From positions 310,001 to 374,000 of the forward strand of contig JAHNUO010000025.1 of NCBI GenBank assembly GCA_019787685.1: a stretch of DNA of 64,000 bases. Direction: 5' to 3'. How positions within the stretch are numbered: position 1 is the stretch's first letter; each line of letters starts with the position of its first letter. Positions 19,381 to 32,741 of the stretch are shown here, piece by piece. The stretch comes from Chiua virens (lineage: Eukaryota; Basidiomycota; Agaricomycetes; Boletales; Boletaceae). The notes below the pieces were generated by a model. It saw only the letters and a list, made by a program, of their open reading frames with translations, was not told the origin of the DNA and searched no databases. Both the position numbers and the translations under genes were made by a program.

Positions 19381-21779
19381 ATGTTTTATCCCCAGCAATC
19401 TCCCGCTGTCCCTCACAAACATCCAAATCACCATGACCAGTCTCCGTGGTCACGCTCACATCATCCCGTCCTAGGTCCCCCAGCTTCACAAAATATTGGC
19501 CCTCCCCCAGCATCACCTGCCTTTTCTCTCTACACTAATGGATCGGTAAACCCGATGCAACATCATCCCCCCCATCCCCACGCCCTCTCTCACCCACCAA
19601 TTCCGCACCACCAACACCAAAATTCCCTCTCTCATTACCCTTCCCCTCCAAATGGTCATATCCACTCACAGCATATCGGTTCAGGATCCCCAGGCAGTGC
19701 TACCAGCCAAATTATCAGTCCCCATTGGCAACAGCAGCTCCTCAAGTGCGAGGTGCGTAGATGATCTATATTACACACGTGTCACCGATCTGATCGACCA
19801 CTGTGATATACAAAGATGGTCAGGTCCGCTCGTTCCCCCCATCACCGTGCACGAGCAAGCGCCATGGCCGCCCGCACCATCCCTAAAAGCGCCATCCCCA
19901 TCACCAATCCCAACCATGTCAAACCCATCCTTAATGCAGACACACCCCCAAAGGAATCAGACGCTCCCGTCTCCTCTACCCCTGCTCCAACGAGTGCGTT
20001 GGAAAGCTCGCCTAGTCTCACAGGCTCTGCCGTCAATCACCCTTCCTCAACCGTGGCTCCGATAGCCGAGGCACCGCGGCAAACGGCAAAGCCCCCGCAG
20101 AATACGTGGAACTCTCTGGACATGGGAGGTGTCAACATAAAGACGCTTCCTCCCACGTCTGGCCTCTTCGCCTTCACATTCCTCATCAATCTCTATCTCA
20201 ATCACAACACCCTGTCCGCCATTCCTCCGGAAATTGCCAAACTCCGTCATCTCGAACTCCTTGATTTGTCGGGAAATAATTTGGGCTCGGTCCCACCCGA
20301 ACTCGGCATGCTCACCCAATTAAAGGAACTTTATCTTTTTGACAACCACCTAGTCACGCTACCTCCGGAGCTTGGCAGCTTACATCAACTACAAACCCTT
20401 GGCGTTGAAGGTAATCCGCTAGATGCCGCACTGAAATCCATAGTACAGAAAGATGGCACTCCAGCCCTCATTTCTTTCCTTCGTGACTCATGTCCTGTAC
20501 CAGCCCCTCCACCCGAACGTTTGTGGAAGCACGTCATTACTGCACCCGAACGCGAAGCGATCAACAATGACCCTCATACGGAGGTATTCAGCGTCCTCTG
20601 TTACAACATTCTCTGCGAGAAGTACGCCACAGAACGGCTTTACGGTTACACACCATCTTGGGCACTATCATGGGATTACCGGAAAGAGCTTATCTTGACG
20701 GAGGTGATGAACTACGACGCCGACTTTGTTTGTTTGCAGGAAGTAGACACGACTCAATACGAAGAGTACTTCATCAAGCACCTTCAGGGGCAGGACTACG
20801 AGGGCGTATATTATCCCAAGTCGCGGTACAAAACAATGAGCGATGCAGATCGACGGCAAGTTGACGGCTGTGCCACTTTCTACAAGGCCGACAAGTTCGT
20901 TATCGATTTCTGTTTTTGGAACACGTGCTAACCGTTTCCCAGGTACCAATTAGTAGAGAAGCAGCTCATCGAATTCAGCACCGTTGCGATGCAGCGTCCA
21001 GATTTCAAGAAGACTGATGACATGTTTAACCGGGTTCTCGGCAAGGATCATATCGCCGTCGTATGTTGCTTCGAGCACAAGGAAACAGGGACGCGTGTCG
21101 TCGTCGCGAATGTTCACATACATTGGGATCCAAACTTCCGGGACGTGAAACTCGTTCAGGTGGCGCTGTTGGTGGATGAGGTCGAGAAGATTGCCTCATA
21201 CTTTTGCAAGTTGCCCCCGCGACCACCAGCTAACTCGGACGAACCACAATTGCGACCGTCACCGGTATATGGTGATGGAACGAAGATACCCTTGATCATC
21301 TGTGGTGACTTCAACTCTGTCCCCGACAGTGGTGTTTACGAGTTCCTATCCAATGGGTCCGCGCCACCAGATCACCCCGACTTCATGTCACACCTTTACG
21401 GGAAGTACACTACCGAAGGGTTACGTCATAAATTTGGTCTCAAGAGCGCCTACGCCGCCGCAGGTGATCCCCCTTTGACCAATTTCACCCCGAGCTTCCA
21501 GGGCGTGATTGACTACATCTGGTACAACACAAGCAATCTGGCAGTCAATGCCGTCTTGGGTGGTGTAGATAAGAGCTACCTCGACAAGGCAGTTGGGTTT
21601 CCAAATGCCCACTTCCCCTCGGAGTGAGTCCGATCAATTCATTTCCGACCAGGTTTCACGTCATTGACTGTTCCTTTTTCAGTCACGTCTGTCTGGTGAG
21701 CGAGTTCCGGGTGAAGCCGCCTCGAGACAGTGCACCACGATCATCGCCATTCGTTACTTCCACCAACGGTACGCATTGA
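19381..21779 (+). CDS. CCR4: CCR4 poly(A)-specific deadenylase
   Basis: Exonuclease of the CCR4-NOT complex that shortens mRNA poly(A) tails. The ATG at 19381 (MFYPQQSPAVPHKHPNHH) opens a long His/Pro/Ser-rich disordered N-terminus interrupted by an intron near 19753-19815. Leucine-rich repeats follow (LYLNHNTLSAIPPEIAKLRH, LLDLSGNNLGSVPPELGMLT, LYLFDNHLVTLPPELGSLHQ); these bind the CAF1 subunit. The endonuclease/exonuclease/phosphatase domain contains FSVLCYNILCEKYA, the metal-binding Glu in VCLQEVDTTQY, NVHIHWDP, IICGDFNSVPDSGVYE, and the final Asp-His in FPSDHVCLVSEF formed across the last intron (21624-21682). An intron near 20900-20945 leads into YQLVEKQLIEFSTVAMQRPD. All catalytic motifs are present. 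Confidence 0.95.
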
Positions 21780-22784
21780 TAACCCCGGAGTACCGCGATG
21801 GGTATAGCGACGTCCTCTTGTTTTTCTTTTTTTTTCACGTCTTCATCCCCACATCCTCTTTCTCTTCATTTATCGCTCTTTCTCTTCTGGTAATAAATAT
21901 TTTTCAACCAGTACGATGTTGGCTTTTGTGCATTGGAAGGGGATGAATGTTTTTACACACGCAATACATTACCTGTTTGAAACCCAACTCTTGTGTACTT
22001 TCTGTCTTCTCGTTCATTCCGCCGACGTGTTTGATTCTCTTGCATGTCTTTTTCGCTCAAGGTACTATTGCTTCACGACGCTTGTCCATCGTCGTTCGAA
22101 CGTGGCTAGCTTCTTTCGTTGCTTGGTTGATGCACTCATCCCCTTCAGCGCATCCGGTTCAGCTTGTTCATATCTATCTATATACTCTCGTGTTGTCACC
22201 CTCCGTATCATGTACATTTGTAGCATGCGCGTGTATGTTTTTCTTTTCTTTTCTTTCTTCGTTGAGGCCTCGAACTGTGTGAGTGTACCATGACTTTCCA
22301 GAGGTGAGGTGAGAGGTGACTTCTCTTCCTGAAATGCCTTGTTCGAAAAGGCCGTCCTAAGGCGACGTAATGCTCTTTCGACGAAAGCTCAGAATACCCC
22401 GAGCCAGCACGATGTATGTCCGAGGGACTGAGTTAGTGACAGGCGCTCTTACACTCTCAGGCTCTTGATCAGCGCTCAGCACCGAGTATTATAAAGGACT
22501 CGGACCACGTGCGGCTGACCGCAGAAAAATACCATGCCAGTACCATCCCAATGGCCTGTGGCTGCGGCGCGGCAAAACACTTCCAGAACCCACCGGGGAT
22601 CTAATTCTTGCTGAGCCTCGGTGGAACCTTTACAATAATTGGGCGTGTACATGGAGTGGAAGAGTATACCAGCTTTACTGAATTCCGAGTCTTTGATTTG
22701 TGCTCCAGTCAGCCTTGAATGTTTGTTCGAGTCCCTGCTATCGCTCGATCGCAGGTTAATATTTCCGAGTAGTTCTTTACACAG
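21780..22784. other. 3' flank and AT-rich spacer; no gene seen
   Basis: The first few hundred bases are pyrimidine-rich and probably include the CCR4 3' untranslated region. I find no usable exon before the P450 remnant begins. Confidence 0.5.
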
Positions 22785-23457
22785 GCCCTGTTTTACCTTG
22801 CTGCATACCCTCAATACGTGCCGGTGCTTCGACAGGAAGCTGAGGACGTCGTCTCGAGAGACGGATGGACGAAAATTGCAATAGGCAAGATGAAGAAAGT
22901 AGATAGCTTCCTGCGAGAGTGCGTGCGCGTTGGGGTGGCCAGGGGTAGTGGTTTTCAGATTTTTATACATCCGCTGACTGTCCTGATCATCAGCCCCATA
23001 GCTGGCCTCTCACGGAAGGCTGTAAAAGACTATAAATTCTATGATGGAACTCTTTTTCCCAAGGGAACCTTGATCTTTGCGGTGTCTCAATCGCTCTTAC
23101 ACGACAGGAACCTCAATGAAAATATATTCGAACCATTCCGATTTGTCGATATGCAAGATGCTGAGAACTATCAATTTACGTCGACTTCATTTGAACACTT
23201 GGGGTTCGGATACGGTAGACATGCTTGATACGTTTTGCACCTTCTGCAGATTTGACCTGATATTTTGATTGTATTTTAGCCCGGGACGTTTCTTTGCTGC
23301 GGTCGAACTCAAAATAATATTGACCCACATCATCCTGAATTACGATGTGAAACTGGACAGTGCAACCACTGGAGTTCCGCCGAGTTTCTATATTGGCACG
23401 TTTTCAAGGGCCAATCCGCATACAAAGGTCATGTTTAGACACAGGCAAGATAAGTAA
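22785..23457 (+). pseudogene. Cytochrome P450 relic, 5'-truncated, mutated splice donor
   Basis: The last third of a microsomal-type P450. It starts abruptly at ALFYLAAYPQYVPVLRQEAE (a stop codon lies just upstream in this frame), then SFLRECVR, which supplies the K-helix ExxR. It continues GLSRKAVKDYKF, a PERF-like FEPFRF, and FGYGRHA leading into the heme loop. The heme cysteine codon is split by an intron: TG before 23228 and C at 23280. Joining these gives GRHACPGRFFA exactly as in family members, but the intron begins ATACGT instead of GTACGT. The remainder (LKIILTHIILNYDVKLDSAT to KVMFRHRQDK) is complete. No N-terminal anchor, I-helix or upstream exons are present. It resembles the CYP512 group of basidiomycetes, though I hold that placement loosely. 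Confidence 0.75.
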
Positions 23458-23559
23458 TCACATTACAGGATGACAATATGTGTTCTTTTTTTTTTTTTTA
23501 AAAAAAAACCCTCTTTCAAAAAACAGGGGAAATAAGATGTTTCAAATCAAGTTATCCCC

Positions 23560-24480
23560 CTTTCGACGAGGACACATACGCAGCTAGTATATAGTAAATA
23601 ACTTCGTTCAGATCAGATTGAACGAGCTGTGCTCGGTAGCGTGAACCAAAGCAACATCAGTCGCCTTTTGCCCGCTTTCCGCGTCCCGAGCCTCAGCATC
23701 AAGTAGAGCTTGCTACGTAGCAATAACAGTGCTTGCGAGTTCGGATTCCAACTTTCGTAGACGGCTAAGGATTTTCTTGTGCTCGTTCTCGGAGTTCTCC
23801 TGACTCTCTTTCAGCTCTAGGATTTCCGTCTCCAATTCGGAGATTTTGGCTGCGCTCTCTTCGCTTTTCGTCTATCCTAGCAGTAAGGGCGACGATCTCA
23901 GCTACGCGCTGTCGTGATTCCCGGGGCCTCGCTTCAGTATCTTGACCTTCCGCTTCGTTATGTCCAACTCTATGACTGTTCACTTCTGCGGTGGTGGTTT
24001 CAACATCAGCCTTGGTCGGAGGAAAGCTTCACGCCCCATCTGAGCAACGGCCGTGACTTCAGCGGATGGTTGGTCACTCGAGGACCGGAGTGACGATATC
24101 TGCCCCGAGGCCTTCAACTTGCGCCTGAAGGGTTTGGTATCTTCGGCTTCCCATTTTCTACGGGACGCCTCACATTGCGAATTCAGCTTGACAGTGCGGA
24201 GAGCCCCTCGTTAGCCTCCTTCAACCGTGCAACGTGTCATGCCATGAATCTATAACACTGGAAAAGAATACCATGTTTTTTCCCGGAGATTTGCGAACAA
24301 TTTTTCATCGTCGCGAACTTCCCGTATAGAGGGGGTTGACTCCATTAGACGAATTGGCGACTCTGCAGAGGCGGCAGAGCGACGGGGGGCAAACTTTGTG
24401 TTGAGCTGGACGGCAACCTCTCAGGCTTCACGGCCTCCAAAACGGCGGGAAGTGGGCGAAGAGGGATGGCAGAACCGCCT
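23560..24480 (-). pseudogene. Possible broken coiled-coil gene
   Basis: Reading the minus strand, three stretches look protein-like but are separated by stops and frame changes. One is Pro/Leu-rich (AIPLRPLPAVLEAVKPERL). One includes REVRDDEKLFANLREKTW and EAEDTKPFRRKLKAS. One is a Glu/Arg-rich helix (ESRQRVAEIVALTARIDEKR) continuing to LSRLRKLESELASTVIAT, then a stop and QALLDAEARDAESG. I do not recognise a family. A decayed coiled-coil protein fits best; unspliced sequence I have not resolved is the alternative. Confidence 0.3.
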
Positions 24481-25090
24481 GGTGCATTAGGCTTGAGAAA
24501 CGCAATTGAGCCAGCGGGTAAAACAACTGATGGGCGAGAAGTCGTATTCGCCTCGGCGGGAGGAAGCTAGACTCGTGACCAGCCGTCTAAAAGAGGTGAT
24601 GGAGGAGCTGGAACGACATCGAATTCACCCCGTTGACCGTGACGTTTCTGCAGGGCAGTGGCGCAACCACAAGCCTATACCCGCCGCCGTGTAGATGCGT
24701 TTGCCAAGGTCCGAGTCGTGTCACGTTGCCGCAAGACAGTAGCGATTGACTCGAGATTCAAAGACGGACCAAGCGTCTCCGAGTCCTGCTGGCAAGCACT
24801 GAGACGGCGATGCACTTGGTCACAGGTACTGGCGGTGGTCGACTCTTGGCCCGAGGTTATCACTAATCTTCGCGCCCGAGTTCCGTCCCATGCCAACAAG
24901 GGACCATGCTAGAGACCGTCAGGTGAAACATACACCCGTTCGCAGTTGATTTTTTGAAGCACACGAGAACAAACGCGCTGGTAGTGACTCAACCATTGTC
25001 ACCCTAGACATGCCAAGATTTCGAACGAACCGAAAAATCGTGATCGTGGTCATCATACGAGGGCTATCAATACATTCAAGGATACTCATC
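24481..25090. other. No gene seen
   Basis: Short open frames on both strands (for example minus 24675-24899) match nothing I know and have no exon context. Confidence 0.4.
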
Positions 25091-28000
25091 TTACAATCCA
25101 TCCTCCGCATCTACCAAATCCAACAACGACCCTTTTGGCTGTTTCACATCGTCCCCCACAAACGCAAGCAAACTCTCAAACATTTCCGTGCGCTGCCTGA
25201 ACCGCTCCGCAGACACCGCCTTTCTCCCTTCCCCCCGCACCCTCATCTCCTCGGGGTCTTCATTCATTTGCAGCACAGCCCGATTTCGTTTCGCTGGCGT
25301 CGACGAGCGAGTAATAGATTCCGAGTCTGTAGGTGTACGTGAGGCATGTTGTGTGTCATCGTCCTCCCCGTCGATCACGTTCGTCCACACTTCGTCTGGC
25401 GTGTTCGGCCGCGAACGCTTCTTCGGGGGTTCCTCCCGTTCAGCACCACCACCTGCTGATGCGGTCGAGTCCCCTGGGGATATCATCGCACTCGGAGACA
25501 ATAAATGTGCTAAAAGTGCCCGGAACACGCTCGCTTCTTCTGGGTTGGTATGATCGACGACCTCCGAGACCTCTGTTTGCAAGTAACGCAACGCCTTCAC
25601 TGCAGGTTGCTCTTCACACATTTCGCGGAACCTATGTCAATATCGCATGCTTGAGCAAGCTCCCCTTTCGATGTCAGGAAGTCCCTACCGTTGTCTCCGG
25701 ATGAGATACTTGGCTTGCCGTATGACCTCTTCCGGCGCAGCCCTAAATGCCACGTAAGGAGGCTTCTATGGTATACCTAACCTCGCACTTACCTGACGAG
25801 ATCCATAACCCAGAAGTCGTCTAGCCTCGTCTCCCTCAGTTCTGATTTCGGTCGTTCCTCTCCGCTTGCACCACCTTCTGTCCCACTCACGGAGGCAGAG
25901 GTGTCCCCACCTCCACCACCCTCAGGCTCTCCACCTTCAATACTCCCGCCCATCCCAGTACTCGCTCCACCTTCTACCTTTTCTGCCTCATTCGCCTTCT
26001 GGGCATCAGCGATCCCCCTCCCTTCGCCTGCATTCCCACCGTGCATATATACCTTCTTTGTCCGTTCATCATACACCACTTGATGTGCATACCTAGGCAA
26101 TGGCACCGACAGCTCGCTCCGTCCTGCCTCATCTGGTCCAAGTCCGCCGCTCTTGCTCCCTCCGTGGACATGCGCATAGTCACCACTGCTACCGCACAGA
26201 GTCTCTGGAACGAGTTCGGCCAGAATTTGCGTCCACCTCCCCGGTTGGGAGGGATTCGAATATTGGTATACCCAATTTGGCGCGTCCGATCGGAGCACGG
26301 TCAGCGCAGAAGACTGCTGCGCCCGAGTAAGCCCACAAAATCTACATCAACGTGTCAGCACTCATTCTCTCCACCCAATGATCAGACATCTGAGGATGAC
26401 GAAAAACATGTCACCAACAGAGTAGCATCCACTCACACGTAGACCTCCTTCAACGACGGGTCAACGACGGCCCTCTGCGTAAAGCACGCATCCGGGCCCC
26501 CACTCGCACTAAAGTTACTAAACAGTTCTGACACGGTGTTACTTGCGATCTCGTACACGTGCATATCCGACAGGTATCTGTCGTCACGCTGACCTGCAAA
26601 GATGAACAGCGTGTGCGTGTGTGGATCAAGGACCATAGAGTGTCCGAAGCGGGGTAGGAGGGCCGGTTGTGATGTTGGAGACGACGGAGATTGGATGGGC
26701 CTGGGAAACAGCAAGATTCAGCGTTAGTCTCTATCAATAAGCTAGGACTCACTGGAGTAATTTCCATTTGCTCGTCCGAACGCTGTAGCTATACAACCCC
26801 GAATATTTCGGAGAGTCCCAATCCCCATCGACAACACGACCCCCGGAGACGTATACCACCTGCGCATCGCAGTCCATCACCATCTGATGATCGAAGATAA
26901 GCGGTGGACCGCCCGAACTCTGGGAAGGTAATCTCAGTCGACATGTGTGTTGTAATGATGCCGGGACACACTCACCGCCGTGTCGAACGATAGCAAATCC
27001 CACTTTCCCGCATCCAAGCCCCTCGTATGGTATCTGTAAAACTCGGAACAATACGTTGTTCGCGATCCGACTCGTTCCCCAGCCCGTCTCAACGCTTCCT
27101 CGTCCTCAGGCCTTGGCGGCATGACATCCCCATCGCCCAACCTCCCCAACAAGTAAATACTCCCTGACTTGGTGTCAAACACCATTTTGTGACAACTTCG
27201 GGCAATCGGCCCATTCTTTTCGAGCGCAGCACTATGACTGATCACATGCCATCGTTCAGAGCGGATATCGTACATCCAAAAATCGTCGAGAGATTTATAC
27301 CCGTCCCAGCCCCCGAAGAGATAGATATGCCCGTTGTCAGGATCGATGCACATTGCATGTCCACCACGTTTCGACGGCGCGTCGCCATCGGCGTCGACTC
27401 CGTGGAGACGCCGCCATTGGGCGTGTGGTTGGCAAGATTGAAGATAAGATTGAAAGAGACCGGAAGACGATGCTTGTGTGAGAAGTAACTCGGCTTCGCT
27501 CCAGTTTCCTTGGAGAACGAGGGAAGCGTGCAACGATGTCACGATGGGATGCTCAAATTGGATCTGAGTGCGGGAAAGGATGGATTGGTAGGGTGTCAAG
27601 AGCCGTCGTTCACGGAGATGTTTGAGAATCTGTCGAAGGACAATCGTTTCGCGATGCTATATACACGTCTATGAGAACAACGCTCCAAACGAGCCGATTC
27701 ATTCCGTGGAACGAGAGGCAGGAAGAACGCACCTCGTCATAACGAACGCGTATACGTTCCACATGCGAAGGTTCTGTGATGCCTGAGATAGAGACATGCC
27801 AAATAGAAATGTGAAAACTCTGCCCGTGTGCCCTGCGCACACCCCGGAATAAATTCAGTCCAGTCACCAACGACACAGTTCTACTCACGAAAGGGGTATA
27901 ATCTTGATGAACCTTGTGGGGAACGGCACGCCATCCCTATTTACATTTTTGATCGAAAAGGTTTCTGAGATAGAGTCATCTCGGAGGCCCGCATGCAAGA

Positions 28001-28590
28001 CTTGAATCATATGGTCTGGGTTGAGACCCACGTAGAGTTTGAACTCTTTCATGTTACAAGGATGTTCTGGCAGAACAGACATATGACATGTGTGCGATGA
28101 CAGAAAACGCGAACGGGACATACTTCTTTGGAACTGTATGAACGAAGAGCGAACAGTCGAGTAAGTGCCAACACGAACACCTTATCACTTCGCCACCTGC
28201 GTACCTTGCCAAACGTAATGCTTTCTAAAGTCGAAGCACATCCCACACGTGTCAGCTAACTATTTCATACCGCAGCGATGTCCCGCGTGACACGACAAGG
28301 TCGTGTCTGCGAGCGAAAATGGACACTCAACTGACGACACCTAACGTTTCCAGACGAAGCAAAATCCACTGCTTCACGCTTGGGGGCTGTTGCGCCCCAC
28401 TCCACCGGCTAGATTGGTCTTGAGGTCGGTCGACAAGAATATTGTCGGCGACATAGTGTCCGCTGTGTTCTGAGCAACCAGCTATGGTGTATGCAATGGA
28501 TTCTGCCGCGAGAAGTGGTGTTGAGTTGGTTGGGACAGATACGGACATGGAGATATGATACCAAGTGTATTCGTAAGCCGCGGTAGTCAT
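25091..28590 (-). CDS. Muskelin-like kelch-repeat protein
   Basis: Ortholog of animal muskelin (MKLN1), a substrate-recognition part of the CTLH/GID-type ubiquitin ligase. The start at 28590 (MTTAAYEYTWYHISM) leads into the discoidin-like N-terminal domain: NILVDRPQDQSSRWSGAQQP, CNMKEFKLYVGLNPDHMIQV, LHAGLRDDSISETFSIKNVN and FPTRFIKIIPLS, closely following the animal protein. LisH/CTLH-like helices follow (FEHPIVTSLHASLVLQGNWS). Kelch repeats then run from RGGHAMCIDPDNGHIYLFGG through IARSCHKMVFDTKSGSIYLL and LIFDHQMVMDCDAQVVYVSG to YAHQVVYDERTKKVYMHGGN. The last repeat is split by an acidic Ser/Gly-rich insert. The C-terminus (ALRYLQTEVSEVVDHTNPEE, QPKGSLLDLVDAEDG) matches the muskelin end. 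Many introns. I see no disabling change. Confidence 0.9.
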
Positions 28591-30730
28591 CAATTCCCTT
28601 TTTGGTGCTAGTCAACTTCATTTACCAGAGTTCTTGTGTTTATGTAAATCTCAAAGTCAGTGTCTGCCGTTGGGAGACAAAGGTACATTTGGCGCAATAC
28701 TTCGTCTACTATGTTCAACACTTTGTTGGAAGTCCGAAAGGCTAGCTATTATTTAGGTTCAGTGGCTGGCAATTTTCGGACCAATACATAATTTCCCCGC
28801 ACACCATCCCCGCAAAAGTCAATTTACGCAATTAGAACGATTTGGGTCCCTCCCCTACCTTTGTAAGACTGGCAGAAATAGTACGTGGCAACGATTCAAG
28901 TCCTTTTTCCAATCTAATACGGTACTGCTGGAAATTGAAATCGAATTCTGAAACCAAGTAAACTAATGTATCTTTTCGGCGCCTGCGATGTCGTGGATAG
29001 GCTGGCGGCCTGTCAGCCACATTGTCATCTTGAAGGACGATTGTTCGCGTAAGGTACGCAGGGTGGCCTAAATACTTCTTCCAAAGCGACTTACACCCCT
29101 CCAACGTACTAGTATCCACTGCGGCTCTCTCGCAATCGAAGAGTGACCAGATCGATCGTCGATGACGAATCGGAATCGATGATATTCAATCACACAAACC
29201 ACACAATGAATCCTTGGTCTTTCTTCACGAAAGTTACGTGTACGCCAACCAGTTTGAATTGAATTTACGATGTGAAGGATATCACCTAGTCCATCTTCAG
29301 AACATTCAACGTCTCTCGCATCCATTCGTGGAGTTGAATTGGGGTACTGATCGCGCTTCCGAGTAGGTCGTCTCCCGAAACACACTGAATTACCTCGCTC
29401 GGACAGAGAAACTTTGGACAACCCACATACCTACGACGCGCGCAAAATACTTGGTCATCCATCCAGCAATCCTTTAGCAAAGGTTTCAGAACCGACCCTC
29501 CTTGTTCATGATATTATTAATTTGGTTGTTGCGGCTGTCCAAACGACCCCAACGACCTTTGCATGTCATTTCGCGCCACCTCGTCTGCGGGGATTTGCCG
29601 ACCAGGCTTGACCTGCAGCTTGAGACTTATCAGCGCTCAGTCTCGTCCGTAAAGGATCTCGAGACCCCTTCCCATCGCTTACTCGAAGGGCAGTTACCTT
29701 GCGGCGAGTAAGCCAGCTCGGCGGCAGCACCGGGAGTTCATCACTACGAAGAGTTTGACCGCACTGGCATTTAGGCGAGTGGCGGTTGACAGTTCGATGC
29801 TTCAAGTTGCTCAGACCCGTATGGAGGCACTGTAACGGCTACCAGTGGGGGCAGTTCAAGGCTTCAACTTCAAGCAGGACCTTTCGCCACTCCAAGGTCC
29901 CCATGTGGCGGCAACCTTCCAGGTGTCCCTATTACGTCTATTTGCTCTTGGAGTAAGGACGGTCTGTCCCTCCGCCGAGCTTTTTGTCTTGGTCAGAAGA
30001 CTCGTGGAAGCCAAATGGCCTCGACCCTGGTTGCGATACATAGAACCGACCGAGCAATCGTGCCAAGCCTATAGGTAGATCATAATCCGGAGTGTACCAG
30101 TTATTCTAGCGATTTTAGAGCAGGCATATCGAAGGTTGCCTACAGTGCACACCACCGCCGGTAGATTGCCCCGAACTGAAACTCTCCATCGGATACGTAC
30201 TCGGCGTCAACATCCGACTCGCGTCAGACTAAAAAAATCCGGCTACCTGACCGCCCATCCCCATATAGCTCGACGAGTTGGCCGCTGCATCACCCCTAAC
30301 TTACTGTACAGCATATCCCGTTAAGTACAAGGGAAAGAGTGCGAAGCGAATACCGTACGCTTTAAATTGAGTCTGCGTATGGAAGCGAATATCTGAGCCT
30401 AACTCACAGAAATGGTCTCATTATCCCCGAGTGACGTAGGGTTGTGTGGTGCATGGCCACTGCAGGCGTGCCCACTTAGGTCACAATCGATCACGTCTTT
30501 GGGGACTTCCATACATAGTGAGGGTGGTCCTTCGCTCACCCACCCCAGTCTTGCAGCTTCAAGGACGAACAACAAGTCCCTAGGGTTGAACCCGTTCAAT
30601 CATGCATAACAACCTTGTGATATCGGCGTGGGCGCCGGGATTGATTGGTAAGTGATTTCGTTCCCAATCGTCGTCGCCGAAAGGACAACACCATACTCCA
30701 GGACTGACTGTGTCGGGTTTGTGTGTATGG
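28591..30730. other. Gene-poor; one weak minus-strand candidate
   Basis: Minus-strand frames at 29286-29480, 29068-29421 and 28832-29119 (the last starts MDTSTLEGCKSLWKKYLGHP and ends at a stop) might be exons of one small gene at 28832-29490. They match no family I know and the splice sites are unconvincing. Bases 29500-30640 look like decayed sequence: partly open frames on the plus strand interrupted every 80-100 codons. Confidence 0.3.
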
Positions 30731-30770
30731 CCATTTTAATCTGGTGTTCACATGTTGACTGTCAAACAGA

Positions 30771-32355
30771 ATGTATGGGGTTTCACTGGGACAATCGGCA
30801 TACTACGTGTGGTCCTTTCCGAAAGACCCCATCTTCATCAAGTTGTTGGTGTGTCTTGCTCGAGTTCGACTTTCGGTTTATAACTAACGATACACCAGGT
30901 TCTTTTGGTCTTGTCAGTCTCTCGAGTTGACGTCTCCACCTATCAAATGACGTTCGATTTCTAGCATTGCGGATTTTGCTCACATGGTTGGAATTACCGA
31001 GTTCTACTGGAACATGCTTGTGCTGTGCCACCGTCGACGTGACGGCACAATGTGTGTCACGAACCTACCATGGTAAGTGGCTCTCCAACGATCCCATCCA
31101 CCACTGATTTGTTATATTTGTAGGGGTTCTTTTGTAAGCAACCCCTCCTGATTTGAACTGACATTAAATATGAGTTTAAAGGTCGCAGTCCCAATGAATG
31201 TGAGCCTCCATTAGCTCAGGGATCCCTGGACTCACTTCAATGCCCTCAGTACGTAATTATCTTTGCTGTACAGAGGTTCGTGTACTCGTCAGACCGTCCA
31301 TTCATTCTCAAACTTTTTTTTTCAGTTTGTATTGTCATCGAATCTGGATAAGTCAGTCTTTTTTTGAGGGAGAAGCAGTGACATGCTGACGAGATCTCGC
31401 TAGTCACTCGGAGCAAACGAAGTATTACGGCCGCTATCGTATGTCGCCCGTTTTTCTCATACGACATTGCCTTTAGCAATCCATAGTTTATGCTCGCAGT
31501 CTCACAGGCCGGTGAGCCATTCTCATTTTGCGTGTAGACTGTCATGACGCGTTTCAGGACTCGGCACTTGTTGGTGTCTTTGTTCTCTCTGCCCGCCTTA
31601 TGACTAACATCTTAGCTCCGCTCAGGGGCTTCTGTAGAGACGTTCGTCTATTCACATCCTCATTCTGGCTGATTCTAACCGTTTTCTGTTACAAGAATTA
31701 AGAATGGGACCCTGGAATTCCTTTACACGACTCCGGTAAGCAGTTCGTTTGACGACGATAGGCTGATCTGACCCTTGTTTGCTGTTAGCTCGTCCCCCTC
31801 GCAGCAGGTGTGAGCACCGTGTGCGATATCACGATCACGACCACCATATTCACACATCTGTGGAAATCGGAGCTTCGGGGCCGAACGAACGTCATCCGTG
31901 ACCTCGTCGTCGTCTTCATCAACATGGGCGCCCTGACCTGGCAAGTGTCGCAGCCTGTTTTGGGATCTGCCGCTGACATTTTGGTTTCTTGGTTAGCTTG
32001 GTATCTATTATCACTGGTGTGGTAGTAAGTAATGATTTTCGGATGGAAACTTTTGGGTCGATCAGCATCACAGTTCCTTGCCCAAGGTGATCGCTATTGG
32101 ATTGGCGCTCCAGCCGTCGTCCTCAGTCGATGTGAGCCGCTATGTCATGCACATCCACGACGAGCTGACGACATTTGTGTAGGCTATGCGAATTCACTTC
32201 TCGCTGTGTGAGGCCCTCGGATGCTTCACGTTTTGTCCGCACTCTGTATACTGACACTATATTTCAGGCTGAACGCACGACGAACGATCCGAGAACGTGA
32301 GTTGAGACAGTACCGTTACACGATCGAAATACCGACACTATCGACTATCATTTGA
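30771..32355 (+). CDS. DUF6534 integral membrane protein
   Basis: Multi-pass membrane protein of a family greatly expanded in agaricomycetes; no established function, sometimes considered receptor-like. Exons I can read include MYGVSLGQSAYYVWSFPKDP (30771 onward, the hallmark YGV...Q...YPKD motif), IADFAHMVGITEFYWNMLV, and YVIIFAVQRFVYSSDR near 31255. The best preserved is LVPLAAGVSTVCDITITTTI with FTHLWKSELRGRTN and DLVVVFINMGALTW near 31790-31940. The end is GYANSLLAV, an intron, and LNARRTIRERELRQ, the classical NSLLA-LNAR end. Stop at 32355. The first exon with the N-terminal residues is probably upstream near 30600-30650. Some middle segments are hard to splice, so the gene may be partly decayed. 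Confidence 0.75.
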
Positions 32356-32741
32356 TTCTGCTTGAATGCCTCTCCACACTCTTTGGACCTTACAACTACG
32401 CCACTCCTTAGTCATCTGGGCGTTTATGGTCTACTACGGTCGCTACACTACATCGAGATACTGTTTTGATACGATGTCGCATTGGGCGCGTGATGCCGCG
32501 TGAAATGACCCAATTCCACGTTCATTCCTTAGTGTTGGTGAAGTGAGTTCGAATATACTTCACCAAATTCACCAAATGAGAGACCACCAATGTCACACAA
32601 CACTTACGCGCTCAACAAACAGGTTTTCACTAACGTACAAGTTTGGCGCGTTCTCTGTACAGGTATACAGTAACATACCCTCACAACAGACAGGGAACCA
32701 GAGTTCTGTTGTATATACAGACAAAGAAGTGCGCTTCTTCC
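32356..32741. other. Convergent 3' intergenic region
   Basis: Lies between the DUF6534 and cytochrome c peroxidase stop codons. No gene seen. Confidence 0.6.

Noticed and set aside
22476..22970. 164-codon minus-strand frame overlapping the P450 relic
   Set aside because: It runs antisense to recognisable P450 sequence and matches no family.
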